DNA from: Notolepis coatsorum
Lineage: Eukaryota; Chordata; Actinopteri; Aulopiformes; Paralepididae
Reading direction: 5' to 3'
Assembly (NCBI GenBank): GCA_963971535.1
Contig: OZ020599.1
Span: 99,840,571-99,904,570, forward strand
DNA: 64,000 bases
The stretch's first letter is position 1; each line of letters begins with the position of its first letter. The notes under the pieces were generated by a model. The model was given only the letters and a program-made list of their open reading frames with translations, did no database searches and was not told the DNA's origin. This document shows, in pieces, positions 43,611 to 55,028 of this stretch. The translations under genes and the position numbers were made by a program.

Positions 43611-43728
43611 GCTTACTGCACCTGGTATTCCCAGGCAGTCTCCCATCCAAGTACTAACCAGGCCTGAACCTGCATAGCTTCCGAGATCGGACGAGATCGG
43701 GCGTGTTCAGGTTGGTATGGCTGTAAGC
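43611..43728 (-). rRNA. 5S rRNA sequence carried inside element B
   Basis: The minus strand starts GCTTACAGCCATACCAACCT, continues CACGCCCGATCTCGTCCGAT and CTGGTTAGTACTTGGATGGG, and ends CAGGTGCAGTAAGC. That is the full 118-nt vertebrate 5S outline with only a few substitutions. The internal promoter box C (GGATGGGAGAC) is intact and box A (AGCTATGCAGG) has one change. No T-run follows the 3' end within about 40 bases, so normal pol III termination is missing. The terminal stem can still pair (GCTTAC/GTAAGC). Element A has no such insert at this point. It is probably not a working rRNA gene, although transcription from it is possible. Confidence 0.88.
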
Positions 43729-45354
43729 CCGAAGCACTCAAGAGGCTACACCCACAGTGGGAGCAGGCAGCGCACCGGGGAGACGACCCCCAAAAGAGGT
43801 CGATCCCTCAATCCAGGCAACAGGCCACTCGACCTGAGCCTGGAGCACTGCGGACTAGACAGGCGCCAAAGGGGACTGCTGAAAACAGCACCCCGGCGGA
43901 AGGGGCGTATGCTGGCATGTTGTGCACCATGTCACAGCCTCCACAAAAAAAACCTTGACGCTCTAGAGGGGCCGAGGCAGAGAAGGCTGACATGATTGGC
44001 AGACGTCATGAAAGGTGCGGGGGCACACTCACAGGTAGACGGGGCCAAACCTGGCCTACCCCGAGAGTTGACTCCGCTACCAACACACCAGGGAACCAAC
44101 CACCCCCTTGGTTCTAACATGAGGCGGTTGTTCCTATAACCCCCCAAGAAAAAACTCCAAAACACAACTGCGGGTATACACTGGCTATACCGCAGTACAA
44201 GTGTTTCAGTTTTCAAAAAGGGGTTAACCCAGGCCAACGGGTCGACGAAAACAAATTCGAACCCGGGCCCGGGGGACCGGGATGTACACAGGGATGCCAG
44301 AGGAGTTCTACAAGAACCACCTCAACAGCCCCCTCCCAGCCCTGCCTAAGCAGGAGAAGAGAGGGGCGAAAAAGAATGGAGAAGGACCAGGCTCCCTCAG
44401 CACAGCGCAAGGTACAACACAACATGGACCAAGCAACAGTGAAGGGTAACACGTAGTAACATAACCACGAACATCTCCATAACGTCAAACCCTGCAACGC
44501 CCGGGCCGACCCAGCATTTTCCCCCCCGAAATAAGCACAAGTCCCTCAGGGTACCAGAACAGCAGATCTGCGCCCCGGCGGACAACGGGTTAACTGACCT
44601 GGTCCGGTGCGACCAGAATCAGTCCCGTGCCCTAATCACGCCGCCATCCCCAGTCCCAGGAGGGGGGTAGGTACGCGTGTCGATCCAAAACATTATAGAG
44701 GGCGCCACCCAGACGGTCCCTTTCGTACCGCGCCCCGTGGCCCACCCCTAGGGCGTGAGACCCCTCTACCATTGCTTTGATCTATTCTGTTAACATCCCC
44801 CAGATATGAACGAGAATTCGTCGAGACAAGCCTAGTACACTGGCGCTCGGAAGAGACAAACTCCATCCCAGTTGCCCCATAAAAACGCTGTTTCAATGAT
44901 GAGCAACCAAGGCGCACAAGCCCATGCGTGGTTCCTATCAGAAGCACCCAGGGCCAGCACTATGTACACGTCGAGACCCAAAACATATCAATGGCCATTC
45001 TAACAAGAACCCAGATACCGTTCCTCCAAGCCGCCTGGGAGAACGACAAGAAGCCGCTTTTTTCACCGGAAAAAATACGGACATGGGTCCCATACGACGC
45101 GGCTGAGGGAAAACAACACCCTGTCAACCATGCTCCATAAAAGAGGGGACGGGGAGCGACGTACCCTATGACGGGGGGAAACCCATGACTCAACAGACCA
45201 TTACAGGCGAGGAGTCAGGGAACTCCCTAAACAATACCCCGTCAACCTGCTCCATAAAGGAGGGGACGGGGAACCCCCAGAGAGACTTCCCACGTGAGCA
45301 ATAAATTGAAAAGACATATTGTAACATTGAGCTATGTAACAATTGGACTAGGAC

Positions 45355-45710
45355 TCTCCGAGGAGGAGGCTCCGAAACTCTGAGGAGGCTACCTCACTGA
45401 GAGGGAGGCTCTGAACTCACCGAGGAGGCTCTGAAACTCCCTGTGGAGGAGGCTCTGACCCAATATACACACTACTAGTAGGGAGCAGAGCAGAAGAACA
45501 AATCGTCTCTACTGCGTTTCATCACCCACCAAGCTCAATACACATACAACAGAGCAGAACTTCTTTTTAAGTTCTACTCACCTTGACAATCTGAGGAGGA
45601 GGCTCTGAAACTCTGAGGAGGCTCCCTCACTGAGAGGGAGGGTCTGAACTCACAGGAGGCTCTGAAACTCCCTGAGGAGGAGGCTCTGAAACTCCCTGTA
45701 ACAGAGGTCC
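45355..45710 (+). repeat. GGAGGCTCTGA tandem cluster in element B
   Basis: Irregular repeats of GAGGAGGCTCTGAAACTC with CTCACTGAGAGGGAGG spacers, in two blocks (45355-45470 and 45590-45705). A related phrase (GAGCCTCCTCCTCAGA, reversed) lies in element C at about 58475. Confidence 0.8.
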
Positions 45711-46205
45711 ACAACATGGAGCCTGAATAACTCCCGGAGGTCTAACCAATAGAAACGCGCCTAGTGACGTACTCTACCCTGTGACGCGCTGATCCAGCAA
45801 CCAGTTCACCCCCTCATGACCCCTCACCCCTGATACAATGCAATGACAAAGCAGAGCCATGACACCAGCTACATGAAGCGTTAACAGCTTCACATAAACT
45901 CATGTGCGAACCTGCCATCTGAATTTTTCAAAGGAAGAAAAAACACAGACCAAGAGAGGGCCCCTTTAAGGGCCCCGGTACAAGAGCTTACACATGTGAC
46001 TTCTGTAGGCCAACACCTAACCCAGTTGTGGATCTTAACGACACACACAACCAGGGGTGCAGTCGTAATATGGGCGAAGGCCAAACGCCTGTGCGCATAC
46101 ATGTTCCCTCGGTTACGCACAGAACAGATGATACACCTTGTCTCATCCTTCCAGTCGAGAGATCAAGCAACCCCCCACCTACAGGGCTTGTATTTGGTTG
46201 TCGGT

Positions 46206-46307
46206 ATCCTATTATTATGCAAAGTCTAGGTGATAAGTGCCGGCGACGAGTCATTTTTGTGTCGTCGCGCCGGCACTTACCACCTAGACTTTGCATAATA
46301 ATAGGAT
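46206..46307. repeat. 102-bp hairpin inside element B
   Basis: ATCCTATTATTATGCAAAGT + CTAGGTG...AAGTGCCGGCG is followed, after a short loop (TCATTTTTGTG), by its near-perfect complement. Arms are about 41 bp. It is absent at the equivalent place in the other copies as far as I can see. It may be a very small MITE or an RNA hairpin source. Confidence 0.85.
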
Positions 46308-48448
46308 GCGCGCACTTCGGCCTCAGTGACGAAGCCCAAACGTCGTTTGACCGTGTATGCCCAGCACTGCACCCCTGCTCAGACCTACATCACAATAAAA
46401 AAGGCAAAAGTACACTCTCACTACCGTAAGAGGAACGCCATTTTTCATAACGAGAGAAGACACAAGTCCTCGATTAAGTACTGGCCACAGGCCTTGCTAA
46501 GTCCACATGACAGCGACCAAAAATCTTTTCTAGAAAAAAAATTGCTTCCCTAAGCAGGAGCACAACCCCAGCAGAAGCTGAGGGGTTACACTGTATCCCC
46601 ACAAACATAGTGAAACAATATATTGTAAACAAAATCATGTTTGAGGGGAGGGGGGGGCCCAGGGAAAAAACAGGGGGGACCACCCCTCACCACCTTACCC
46701 CTGATACGACTCGGTTGAACAGGTACAGCCCTTTTAATATGTGAACACGCACCTGTTTATTGTCATCACAGGCTGAGAGAAGGACTCACCCCTTGATCAC
46801 ATGCCACTATGCATAGCTTTGCAGGGTTATTAACCCAGCCAGTTGTGAGCTCAACTACGTTGCCTAACGTTACATGAACACACAATTTCTCATCATACAA
46901 CAAAACCAGTTCATTTTTAATCACGTAAAAAACAACGCAGATTTTCTAGGTAGAGAGAAAGCTATACCAGCGACAAGTCAATTCACACACAACACATGTC
47001 GCATCCCCAATGTAGTGAAGCAACATATGTTTTGGAAAAAAACATCGTTATTACAAAACATTCAGAAGGGAAGGAAGGAAGAGGCGTTAAGTGTCCAACG
47101 GACCCTTACCTGCACCAATGAACGCAGGCTGAGAGGCTGGTCTCCTTACGTTGACGAAGGCCCTCGCTGGCGGGGCAAAGAAGCTCTTCAAGGCCGGAGC
47201 AAGGCTCCGGCGAAACACCCCCCTCCAACAGCCGATCATAGTGCAGGGTCGACTACATCCTCTGTCAAAGATGACGTCGTAGTCAGAGTGTTATGGCCTG
47301 CTATTCTCACGGCTAATGTTCAACGGTGTAGTGTAAGCCAACTCCAGGCCAACTGGTAGCATCAAGCTAACGTTCCTAGCCTAGCGAGCGTACAGAGCTA
47401 GCGCCGCAGCTAACAGCTAACTGGCTAACAGGTAGCTCAACCCAGCCAGAACGCAAGCTAAGCAGCTATCACCGAACTGTACAACGAGAGAACACAATAT
47501 AGGCCAACACTTCAGACAGCCGCCGTCTGTCCCCCTCCTCATCCTAAGAGAGAAGAGAAAAAGAAGTTAACACAGTCTTCAGAACGGTGATTAACAGGTA
47601 CAGCGGTGCCAGCACAATTCCCCATGGGCTGCAGCCGACTTGGGCGTGGAGAAATTCCTATAACGAAACACCAAAACCCATCTTGAAAGATGGGGCCTCG
47701 CACGGTGACAGAGAGTATCCGTTCGTCCAGAAATCCGGGGGTTTGAACCGCAGATTTGGACATGGTCCCAGGCAAATAGAGCTCCCGAAGAGGAGCTCAT
47801 GTAGCGTGAGCGTCAGACCAGAACCCTCTCCACGCCGTTAAGAGGCAACAAAAAGGGTACCAGCCTGGGGCCGGCTTTCGTAAATCGTGTAGCCATCCCC
47901 CCATAGCAACACAACTGGCGCTCGCATACCAAAACCATCACTCACCCAGAGAAGCAGCTAGCTCTCACAACAGCCGATCGCCTCTCAAGCACAGTCCAGC
48001 TGCAGTAGCGGAGGTAATACCTGTCCAGCTGCAGCTTGGAGGAATGCAGGTGGGGATTAGGCCAGCGACGCGAGCCCCTAATACGAAAATGCCGGTGGAG
48101 GTCAGAATGATCATCATCTTCTAGACACCCCAGTGGCGAAGACATTATCGCTGTATTTCCTCGAAAATAGTGAGAGAGAAAACAAAGATATAATGTCAAC
48201 GTAGCTCCTTCATCGTATCTCCTCTTCAAAACTTCACCATCTCAAAGTGGTGTATACAGGCACTTGCCGTGGTGAAAACTAAGGAAGGAGCTGATAGTAT
48301 GGCCACACCCCTGCTTATGTAGAGCGGATGGGGGTGTGGCCAGATGGATGTGTGTATATAGGTGCATGTGAAGATTTATTCAGTGCTTAGGCTGATATGG
48401 AAGTGTATTCCAGTATGACGCAGAGCGGAGCTATACGATAATATAACG

Positions 48449-48677
48449 GGTTCAGTGTCAGTCTCTCTCCTAATAATAATAATAATAATAGAGAGAGAAG
48501 CGCCTTTCTCAGACTCAAGGACACTGTACAAGGAAAGGATGGAAAAAATAAGAAATAAAATTGAAAAAATATAATAAAATACATAAAAGATCTGTGTATA
48601 GTAACAACAAGAAAAAACAAATAAGATAAAAGAGATAAAAAATTTAATAAATAGGAGGCAAGATCTGTCCAATTGAT
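48449..48677. other. Short AT-rich interval
   Basis: Contains a (TAA)n at 48471-48491 and A-rich DNA. CGCCTTTCTCAGACTCAAGG...ACTGTACAAGG resembles a LINE/SINE tail read backwards. Confidence 0.4.
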
Positions 48678-49180
48678 TTGATTTTGATTTGATTTGAAGT
48701 CTTTATTTCGAACATGCAATGAATACAACAAACAATAACAAAAAAGAAAAACAACTCAATCTGCATGTTCGAAAAGGAGTAGGAAGAAGTATACACTTAT
48801 TTAATCCTACCCCTTTTCCACTACTCAAATGAGTGTACTATTTTAAACATAAAAAAGAAAAGAAAAGAAAAGAAAAAAAATATATATATATATATATGCA
48901 AAACAAAAAACAAAAACTATATATGCATAAAATAAAATAAAATAGAAACAAAATAAAAATGTAAACACCTGTGAATATCAAGTCCCTTCTTCATCCCTGT
49001 ACCTTGTGAACATAATTTCCTTATACATCAGTTTGAATTGTCTCATGTTTGGACATTGCTTTAACACCACATTAAGACTGTTCCACAGTTTCACTCCACA
49101 TATTGAGATGCAGTGTTTTCTCATGGTAGTGCGTACGTTTAGCACCTTTAAATTGGATGAAGTGGTTGAAATTAACAAAC
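48678..49180 (-). mobile_element. LINE 3' end, minus strand
   Basis: The minus strand encodes VRTTMRKHCISICGVKLWNS and NMRQFKLMYKEIMFTRYRDE, the C-terminus of the LINE family also seen at 5926. The 3' UTR has GGGTAGGATTAAATAAGTGT + ATACTTCTTCCTACTCCTTT and ends CGAAATAAAGACTTCAAATC with (AAATC)n at 48678-48700. Confidence 0.75.
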
Positions 49181-49239
49181 AAACAAACAACAAAACAAAA
49201 CAACGGAATCTGTGGCTTAAGAAAAAAGTCAGGGGTGGG

Positions 49240-50517
49240 CTACTTGGGAGCGGGGCCGTGTTGCGTGAAGGCAAGTGTGAACAGGTGGGTTTTTAGCTTG
49301 GTTTTGAAGAGGTTGATGGTGTCAGAGCCTCGGATGAGGGGGGAGAGGGAGTTCCACAGTCTAGGGGCAGCTGCAGCGAAAGCTCGGTCTCCCAGTGTCG
49401 AACGCCTGGTGCGGGGGATGGTGAGGAGGTTGGAGTTGGAGGATCGGAGGCCTCGTGCTGGAGTGTAGGGGTGGAGTAGGTTGGTCAGGTAGGAAGGGGC
49501 CAACCCGTGCAGGGATTTGTAGGTGAGGAGGAGGATCTTGTAGGGGATTCGGTAGTCGATGGGGAGCCAGTGGAGTTTTTGCAGGGTGGGGGTGATGTGC
49601 TGCCAGGGTTTGGTGTGCGTGAGGACCCTCGCAGCAAAGTTTTGGACGTACTGTAAGCGATCCAGAACCTTCTTGGAGGCACCAAGAAGGATTCCGTTAC
49701 AGTAGTCGAGGCGGGAAGTGATGAAGGCGTGAATGAGTGTTTCCGCTGAGGTGTCGGAGAGTGAGGGGCGGAGGCGGGAGATGGTTCTGAGGTGGAAGAA
49801 GGCGGATCTGGTGACAGACTTGACGTGAGGGTGAAATGAGAGGGTGGAGTCCAGTATTACGCCCAGGTTCCTTACCTCTGTGGAGGGGCAGATGGAGTAG
49901 CCATCCACGGAGAGGACAAGGTGGTCGATCTTTTGGAGGAGGGCTGGGGAGGCTACAACTATGAGTTCGGTCTTCTTACTATTGAGTTCGAGGAAGTTGG
50001 TGGTCATCCATGTTTTTATGTCCTGGAGGCAGGCAGTGAGGGAGGGGGGAGGAAGGGGAGCCGAGGGTTTGGTGTGGAGGTAAAGCTGTGTGTCGTCTGC
50101 ATAGAAGTGGAAGTGGAGGCCGTGTTTCCTTATGATGTCACCGAGTGGGAGGAGGTAAATCATAAAAAGGAGCGGACCTAGGACCGAACCCTGGGGAACA
50201 CCCTGTTTAACAAGTGCTGGAGCTGACCTGGAGCCCCCGAGGGAAACATACTGCCACCTGTTGGTAAGGTAGGATGTGAACCAGGACAAGGGGGTACCAG
50301 TGATGCCAAGGACACTTTCCAGGCGGTCTAGGAGGATTGAGTGTGAGATGGTGTCGAAGGCAGCTGACAGGTCCAGGAGGATGAGGATGTTGATGTTGAT
50401 GTTGCCAGCATCAGCAGCCATGAGGAGGTCATTTGTCACCTTGATCAGGGCGGTCTCGGTGCTGTGTTTAGCCCTGAACCCAGACTGGAGTGGTTCAAAC
50501 AGGTCATGGTAGGCCAT
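49240..50517 (-). CDS. L2-type LINE ORF2, open 425-codon C-terminal part (RT)
   Basis: The minus-strand frame is uninterrupted from 50517 to the stop near 49240. It begins in RT motif 1 (LFEPLQSGFRAKHSTETALI), then LLDLSAAFDTISHSILLDRL (catalytic Asp), GVPQGSVLGPLLFMIYLLPL, FHFYADDTQLYLH (catalytic YADD, about residue 137), EVRNLGVILDSTLSFHPHVK, LIHAFITSRLDYCNGILLGA, and ends APRLWNSLSPLIR...KTKLKTHLFTLAF. The endonuclease domain and start are absent: homology stops at 50517, so this is a 5'-truncated insertion. The unbroken frame points to a fairly young copy. It is not expected to be active without the endonuclease. Confidence 0.88.
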   Translation of the reverse strand: MAYHDLFEPLQSGFRAKHSTETALIKVTNDLLMAADAGNININILILLDLSAAFDTISHSILLDRLESVLGITGTPLSWFTSYLTNRWQYVSLGGSRSAPALVKQGVPQGSVLGPLLFMIYLLPLGDIIRKHGLHFHFYADDTQLYLHTKPSAPLPPPSLTACLQDIKTWMTTNFLELNSKKTELIVVASPALLQKIDHLVLSVDGYSICPSTEVRNLGVILDSTLSFHPHVKSVTRSAFFHLRTISRLRPSLSDTSAETLIHAFITSRLDYCNGILLGASKKVLDRLQYVQNFAARVLTHTKPWQHITPTLQKLHWLPIDYRIPYKILLLTYKSLHGLAPSYLTNLLHPYTPARGLRSSNSNLLTIPRTRRSTLGDRAFAAAAPRLWNSLSPLIRGSDTINLFKTKLKTHLFTLAFTQHGPAPK

Positions 50518-50851
50518 GTGACTCCTGCCATGTAAAGGTTATTTTGCTCTCACCTGGTATAAATCACAAACATATGTGTTTTAATTTAAATGGTATCACC
50601 CAGGGACTTTAACCCCGAAAACAAAAGTGGCGTAGTCGGCAAACAATTGGTCTTTATTTGGTTTTACAGTAATCCTGCACTCTGCACTTTATACAGTGCA
50701 AACCAATTAAATTATTGCTGCCATTCTTAAGAGTGTAAACTGGCAAGTTCTATGTGACTGAATCGGCCACCGTCACATTATTTCAGCCAAAGTGTTAAGT
50801 TGATGACTTTTCATCTTCACCATCTTACTTACAACTCGTATAACATTTTAT
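50518..50851. other. No recognised feature
   Basis: No coding frame, element terminus or RNA gene seen between the LINE and the minisatellite. Confidence 0.45.
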
Positions 50852-50968
50852 TTTGAAACTTGAAGGCTTGAACCATGAAGGGTTGAAACATGAAGGAAGG
50901 CTTGAAACATGAAGGGTTGAAACATGAAGGAAGGTTTGAAACATGAAGGGAGGCTTAAAACATGAAGT
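50852..50968 (+). repeat. GGTTGAAACATGAAG minisatellite, left part
   Basis: Units of 15-20 bp built on GGTTGAAACATGAAGGAAGG. It continues at 51443-51567 after the solo LTR. Confidence 0.9.
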
Positions 50969-51442
50969 TGTAACGTTTGGGGTTTCTATCCTCTCTCAGG
51001 AGTGGAAACCCTACTGCCATTCTGGAGTACTTCACCCTGTCCTCTGCAATTAGGTCTGATTGATTGTCACCTGTGATTTGTTGTCACTAATTACTGCGTG
51101 TGGTTTGCTGGGTATTTTGTCTTTATAGTAATCCTTTGTTCTCCTGTCTGTTGTCGGATCTTCAACAGAAGTACTGCGAGCAGTCGGCCACGGACAGAAG
51201 TGGGACATCTGTCAGTTTTTTTTATTATGTTGTGTTAAACTAGTTCTCCGTCTTGTGTACGGTTTCGCTATGCTAAATTATCTCTCAGTTGTAGCCTGGC
51301 TACATTATGCTTTATCGTTCCATTATCTTGCTCTAGTGTTTCTGATAATAAAATAACACATATTTTTAGAAGAGCAACACCATCTCCGCCTCCTTCTTCC
51401 TTTCTACTATTGGACTCAACATCCCTACCTTGAATCATAACA
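50969..51442 (+). mobile_element. Solo LTR (474 bp) inserted in a minisatellite
   Basis: Starts TGTAACGTTTGGGG and ends TTGAATCATAACA, with the 5-bp direct repeat GAAGT at 50964-50968 and 51443-51447. Contains AATAAAATAA at about 51345 as a possible polyadenylation signal. TG...CA ends and a 5-bp duplication fit a Ty3/gypsy or BEL LTR. No internal sequence, so it probably arose by LTR-LTR recombination. Confidence 0.88.
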
Positions 51443-51567
51443 GAAGTGTTGAAACATGAAGGGTTGAAACATGAAGGGTTGACACATGAAGGTTTGAAAC
51501 ATGAAGGGTTGAAACATGAAGGAAGGCTTGAAACATGAAGGGTTGAAACATGAAGGTTGAAACAAGG
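51443..51567 (+). repeat. GGTTGAAACATGAAG minisatellite, right part
   Basis: Continuation of the array at 50852 after the solo LTR. Confidence 0.9.
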
Positions 51568-52313
51568 AATTCTCCCTCATATTATTGTGAAAATGATTCT
51601 GTATATTGCTGCAGCTGCTCAAGGTCTACATAGTTTCTCTAAAGATGCACATAAAATGGCATTAGATGTTCAACTTATGGTGCAGCCTTGTGTGACGGCC
51701 ACATCTCCCCGGCAGAGGCCTGAGCACAAAATGGATGACAAAATACAAGCATGTCCTTTGTGATAGAGCCACGACCCTTCATTGTGCAGTTGCTCTCAAG
51801 TAGAATTGTAAGAGCATCTCATCTATGGTGGAACTCTCTGCTGAGTCCAGTGGTTCTGCCCACACATCTCTAGGACAAGCTCTTTGGAGGTTTTGTATGA
51901 GCTGCATCGTGTTCACCGAGCTACTGGAAACCATTTTTAACCTATTAACCTCTTAAGCCCGATCCCTATTTGCATGTTCTTGGTATCTAGGGACATCTAT
52001 GGATCTCAGGGAATGTATTCCCATGCAGTATCAGAAATATTGTGTCTGTTAATAGGCTTGAGTAAATCGTGATGAAACAGAGGAGAATATAAATTAGGAT
52101 TTTCTTTGCATTTTTGACAATGAATAACACCATTCTAAAAATGACCAGACATGAAAAACATGCCACTGAGCTCGTTCAGCACCTTATTGAGATCATGTGT
52201 ACAAAAAATCTAAGCAAATTAATAAAGGGAAGATGATTAAACGGAAGGTTTTGTAGATACAGTACTGAATGGGCCAGTGCCATTTAATGGTCATCCAGTC
52301 CTCATTGTCTGCA
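51568..52313. other. Apparently unique sequence
   Basis: No convincing frame or repeat end. TTAACCTCTTAAGCCCGATC at about 51954 looks like a TTAA-MITE terminus but no partner was found. Confidence 0.4.
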
Positions 52314-52321
52314 GTCAACAC

Positions 52322-53574
52322 TAGGGATGTCCCGATCGCCTTTTTTTGCTTCCGATCCGATCCCGATCATGTGATTTTAAATATCTATCTATCCGATCGT
52401 TTCCGATCCGATCTTTCACATTAGTAATCAATTTTGACGCATTTTTGTCAGAAACTGGCGGAGCGAGACAAGCCCCTCTGTTGCCTATAGTCCGGGGCGC
52501 GAGCTCGGAGGCTTTTGTTATTACATTCACCCTGAGAAATGTGCTTCTGCTTCATATGAGAAATATTAAAAGTTTCAATATATGTTTGCACATTAGTATA
52601 CATTCAGTGTTCGACTTACGTAATGGTCCATTCTGGTCTGAAACGCCGACGATAATCCTCAGTCACGTTATCCTCCAGGTGAAAAGTTAGTCTGAAAACT
52701 TCGCCTCCAGCCTGTCCTCCTTGCAAACATTGCAACTGGCTTGACTTTCTATTTTAAAATGCTTAGTTCCAAACCTCTGACATTAAGTCTAGCTGCTCAA
52801 GTCAGTGGATATTAACCGTGTTAGCTCGCGGCATGCTTCACTGAGTCTCCACAACATAGCAGAGAGTAGCGTTAGCGTTAGTGTTAGTGTTAGCTCGCGG
52901 CATGCTTCACTGAGTCTCCACAACATAGCAGAGAGTAGCGTTAGCGTTAGTGTTAGTGTTAGCTCGCGGCATGCTTCACTGAGTCTCCACAACATAGCAG
53001 AGAGTAGCGTTAGCGTTAGCTCGTGGCATGCTTCCCTGAGTCTCCACAACATAGCAGAGAGTAGCGTTAGCGTTAGTGTTAGTGTTAGCTCGCGGCATGC
53101 TTCACTGAGTCTCCACAACATAGCAGAGAGTAGCGTTAGCGTTAGCTCGTGGCATGCTTCCCTGAGTCTCCACAACATAGCAGAGAGTAGCGTTAGCGTT
53201 AGTGTTAGCGTTAGCGTTAGCTCGTGGCATGCTTCCTTGAGTCTGTTGTTGTGATGTGGAGCGTGTAGCCAGTCTAAATTAAAGGGATGTGTTTGTTGCA
53301 GCAGTGTAAATTAAAGGGGAATGTGTTTGTTGTGGACAATTATTCTGCTCTGTGTGACAATAAATACATTAATGATGATATATTATATGTAATTTAAAAC
53401 CAAAACTAAGGCCTCCGTATGAGTTTAAGACGTGGACATGGTCATGTTTGTTGAATAAAATTTTTCTTTTTTTGACTGCCGATTTTTATTATTATTTTTT
53501 CCCGATCCCCGATCCTCTGAAAAGCATGTGATCGACGCCGATTCCGATCACGTGATCGGATCGGGACATCCCTA
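52322..53574. mobile_element. Non-autonomous hAT element with 8-bp target duplication
   Basis: The ends are TAGGGATGTCCCGATC (52322) and GATCGGGACATCCCTA (ending 53574). The direct repeat GTCAACAC flanks it at 52314-52321 and 53575-53582. Subterminal CCGATCCGATC motifs occur at both ends. No transposase. The interior holds the minisatellite at 52808-53236. Confidence 0.93.
52808..53236 (+). repeat. 57/69-bp minisatellite inside the hAT element, about 7 units
   Basis: Units of GCATGCTTCACTGAGTCTCC + ACAACATAGCAGAGAG + variable (AGCGTT/AGTGTT)n + AGCTCGCG. Unit lengths are multiples of three, so both strands show open repeat frames (SVSVSVSSRHASLSLHNIAE on plus); I treat these as artefacts. 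Confidence 0.93.
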
Positions 53575-53582
53575 GTCAACAC

Positions 53583-54155
<573 letters not shown>

Positions 54156-54263
54156 GGGGGGGTCCCTATCAATCTGTAATTGCGCTTATGCTAATATATT
54201 GTTGATTACTGGAGATCAATTGAAAGGGACATAAATACAGTGCAGCTGTGGGAGATAACAGCA

Positions 54264-55028
54264 TTAATGGGATAGTTCTGATGTTTTGACCCCTAGACCT
54301 GTCTCCTACAGTAACTCACCAAGTCGTCATAGAGTCCTTTCTCAGCACAACACACGCTGTCCCTCATACTGTACTATAGCTGCAGAAAGTTAGCCAAGAA
54401 CCGATGCAAAATCAATGGGGTCACGCTCCTGTCTCTACAAGCTGACTTGAGGCTCGCTGACATCTACTTTGTGTGCATCACTGTGGAGCTAATGTCAGAA
54501 GCCGCTGTCAAGCTTGTACAAGACAGGAGCTCGACCCCATTGCCTTTGCATTGGTTTGTGGCTAACTATCCAGAGCTACAGTAGTATGATAAACAACATA
54601 GATGAAAGGACTCTACTCAGGGTTACCACAGACATTGCAAAATGAAATTCAAGGACTTTCAAGGACTTTTCCAAGCATTCTTTTTTCATTTTAAAACGGC
54701 ATTTAAAAGGATATAATTCACTTTTAAATGCTGTTTTTTATAGAAAAAATATCCAGATCCAATATTTATCGCTTAAAACCAATTTCCGACAATTAGTTAC
54801 ACTTTAAATAAAAAAACGTACATTTCTTGATTCAGACCAATTTTATCATGGATGAACAAAACTTTCAACGCGAATGGTTGATTTGAATTCCAAGGATTTT
54901 TTAAGCACCTTGTAAAAAAATTGGCTGTTTTCAAGTTATTCCGGCCCTTGACTTTTTTTGGTCACAAATCAAGCACTTTAAGCACTTCAAGGATCAACAG
55001 CATCACTGGTACTGAACTATCCCATTAA
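54264..55028. mobile_element. TTAA-flanked MITE-like element
   Basis: TTAATGGGATAGTTC at 54264 is inverted at 55014-55028 (GAACTATCCCATTAA). An internal inverted pair lies at 54386-54432 and 54516-54565 (AGTTAGCCAAGAACCGATGC against its near-complement). A second repeat-like part (54650-55000) has echoed AAGGACTTTCAAGGACTTTT and AAGCACTTTAAGCACTTC. TTAA ends suggest a piggyBac/Kolobok-type target. Confidence 0.6.

Larger units (their letters stand above)
43074..48448 (+). mobile_element. Unclassified TIR element, copy B (5.4 kb, carries 5S rRNA sequence)
   Basis: The left end CGTTATATTATCGTATAGCT...CTCTGCGTCATACTGG is inverted at 48410-48448. The right-end region (48240-48410) is the reverse complement of the mini-unit interior. 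The body is colinear with element A over 43080-43600 and 43740-45300 and with C in reverse. It has no recognisable transposase; frames up to about 160 codons lack domains. Internal features are a 5S rRNA sequence, a GGAGGCTCTGA tandem cluster and a 102-bp hairpin. Probably non-autonomous; superfamily unknown. Confidence 0.75.

Noticed and set aside
43611..43728. Functional 5S rRNA gene cluster
   Set aside because: Single copy inside a transposon, no downstream T-run terminator, and no tandem 5S array nearby.
52789..53254. Repeat proteins on both strands (SVSVSS... and LTLTLL...)
   Set aside because: They follow from a minisatellite with units divisible by three, inside a hAT element.
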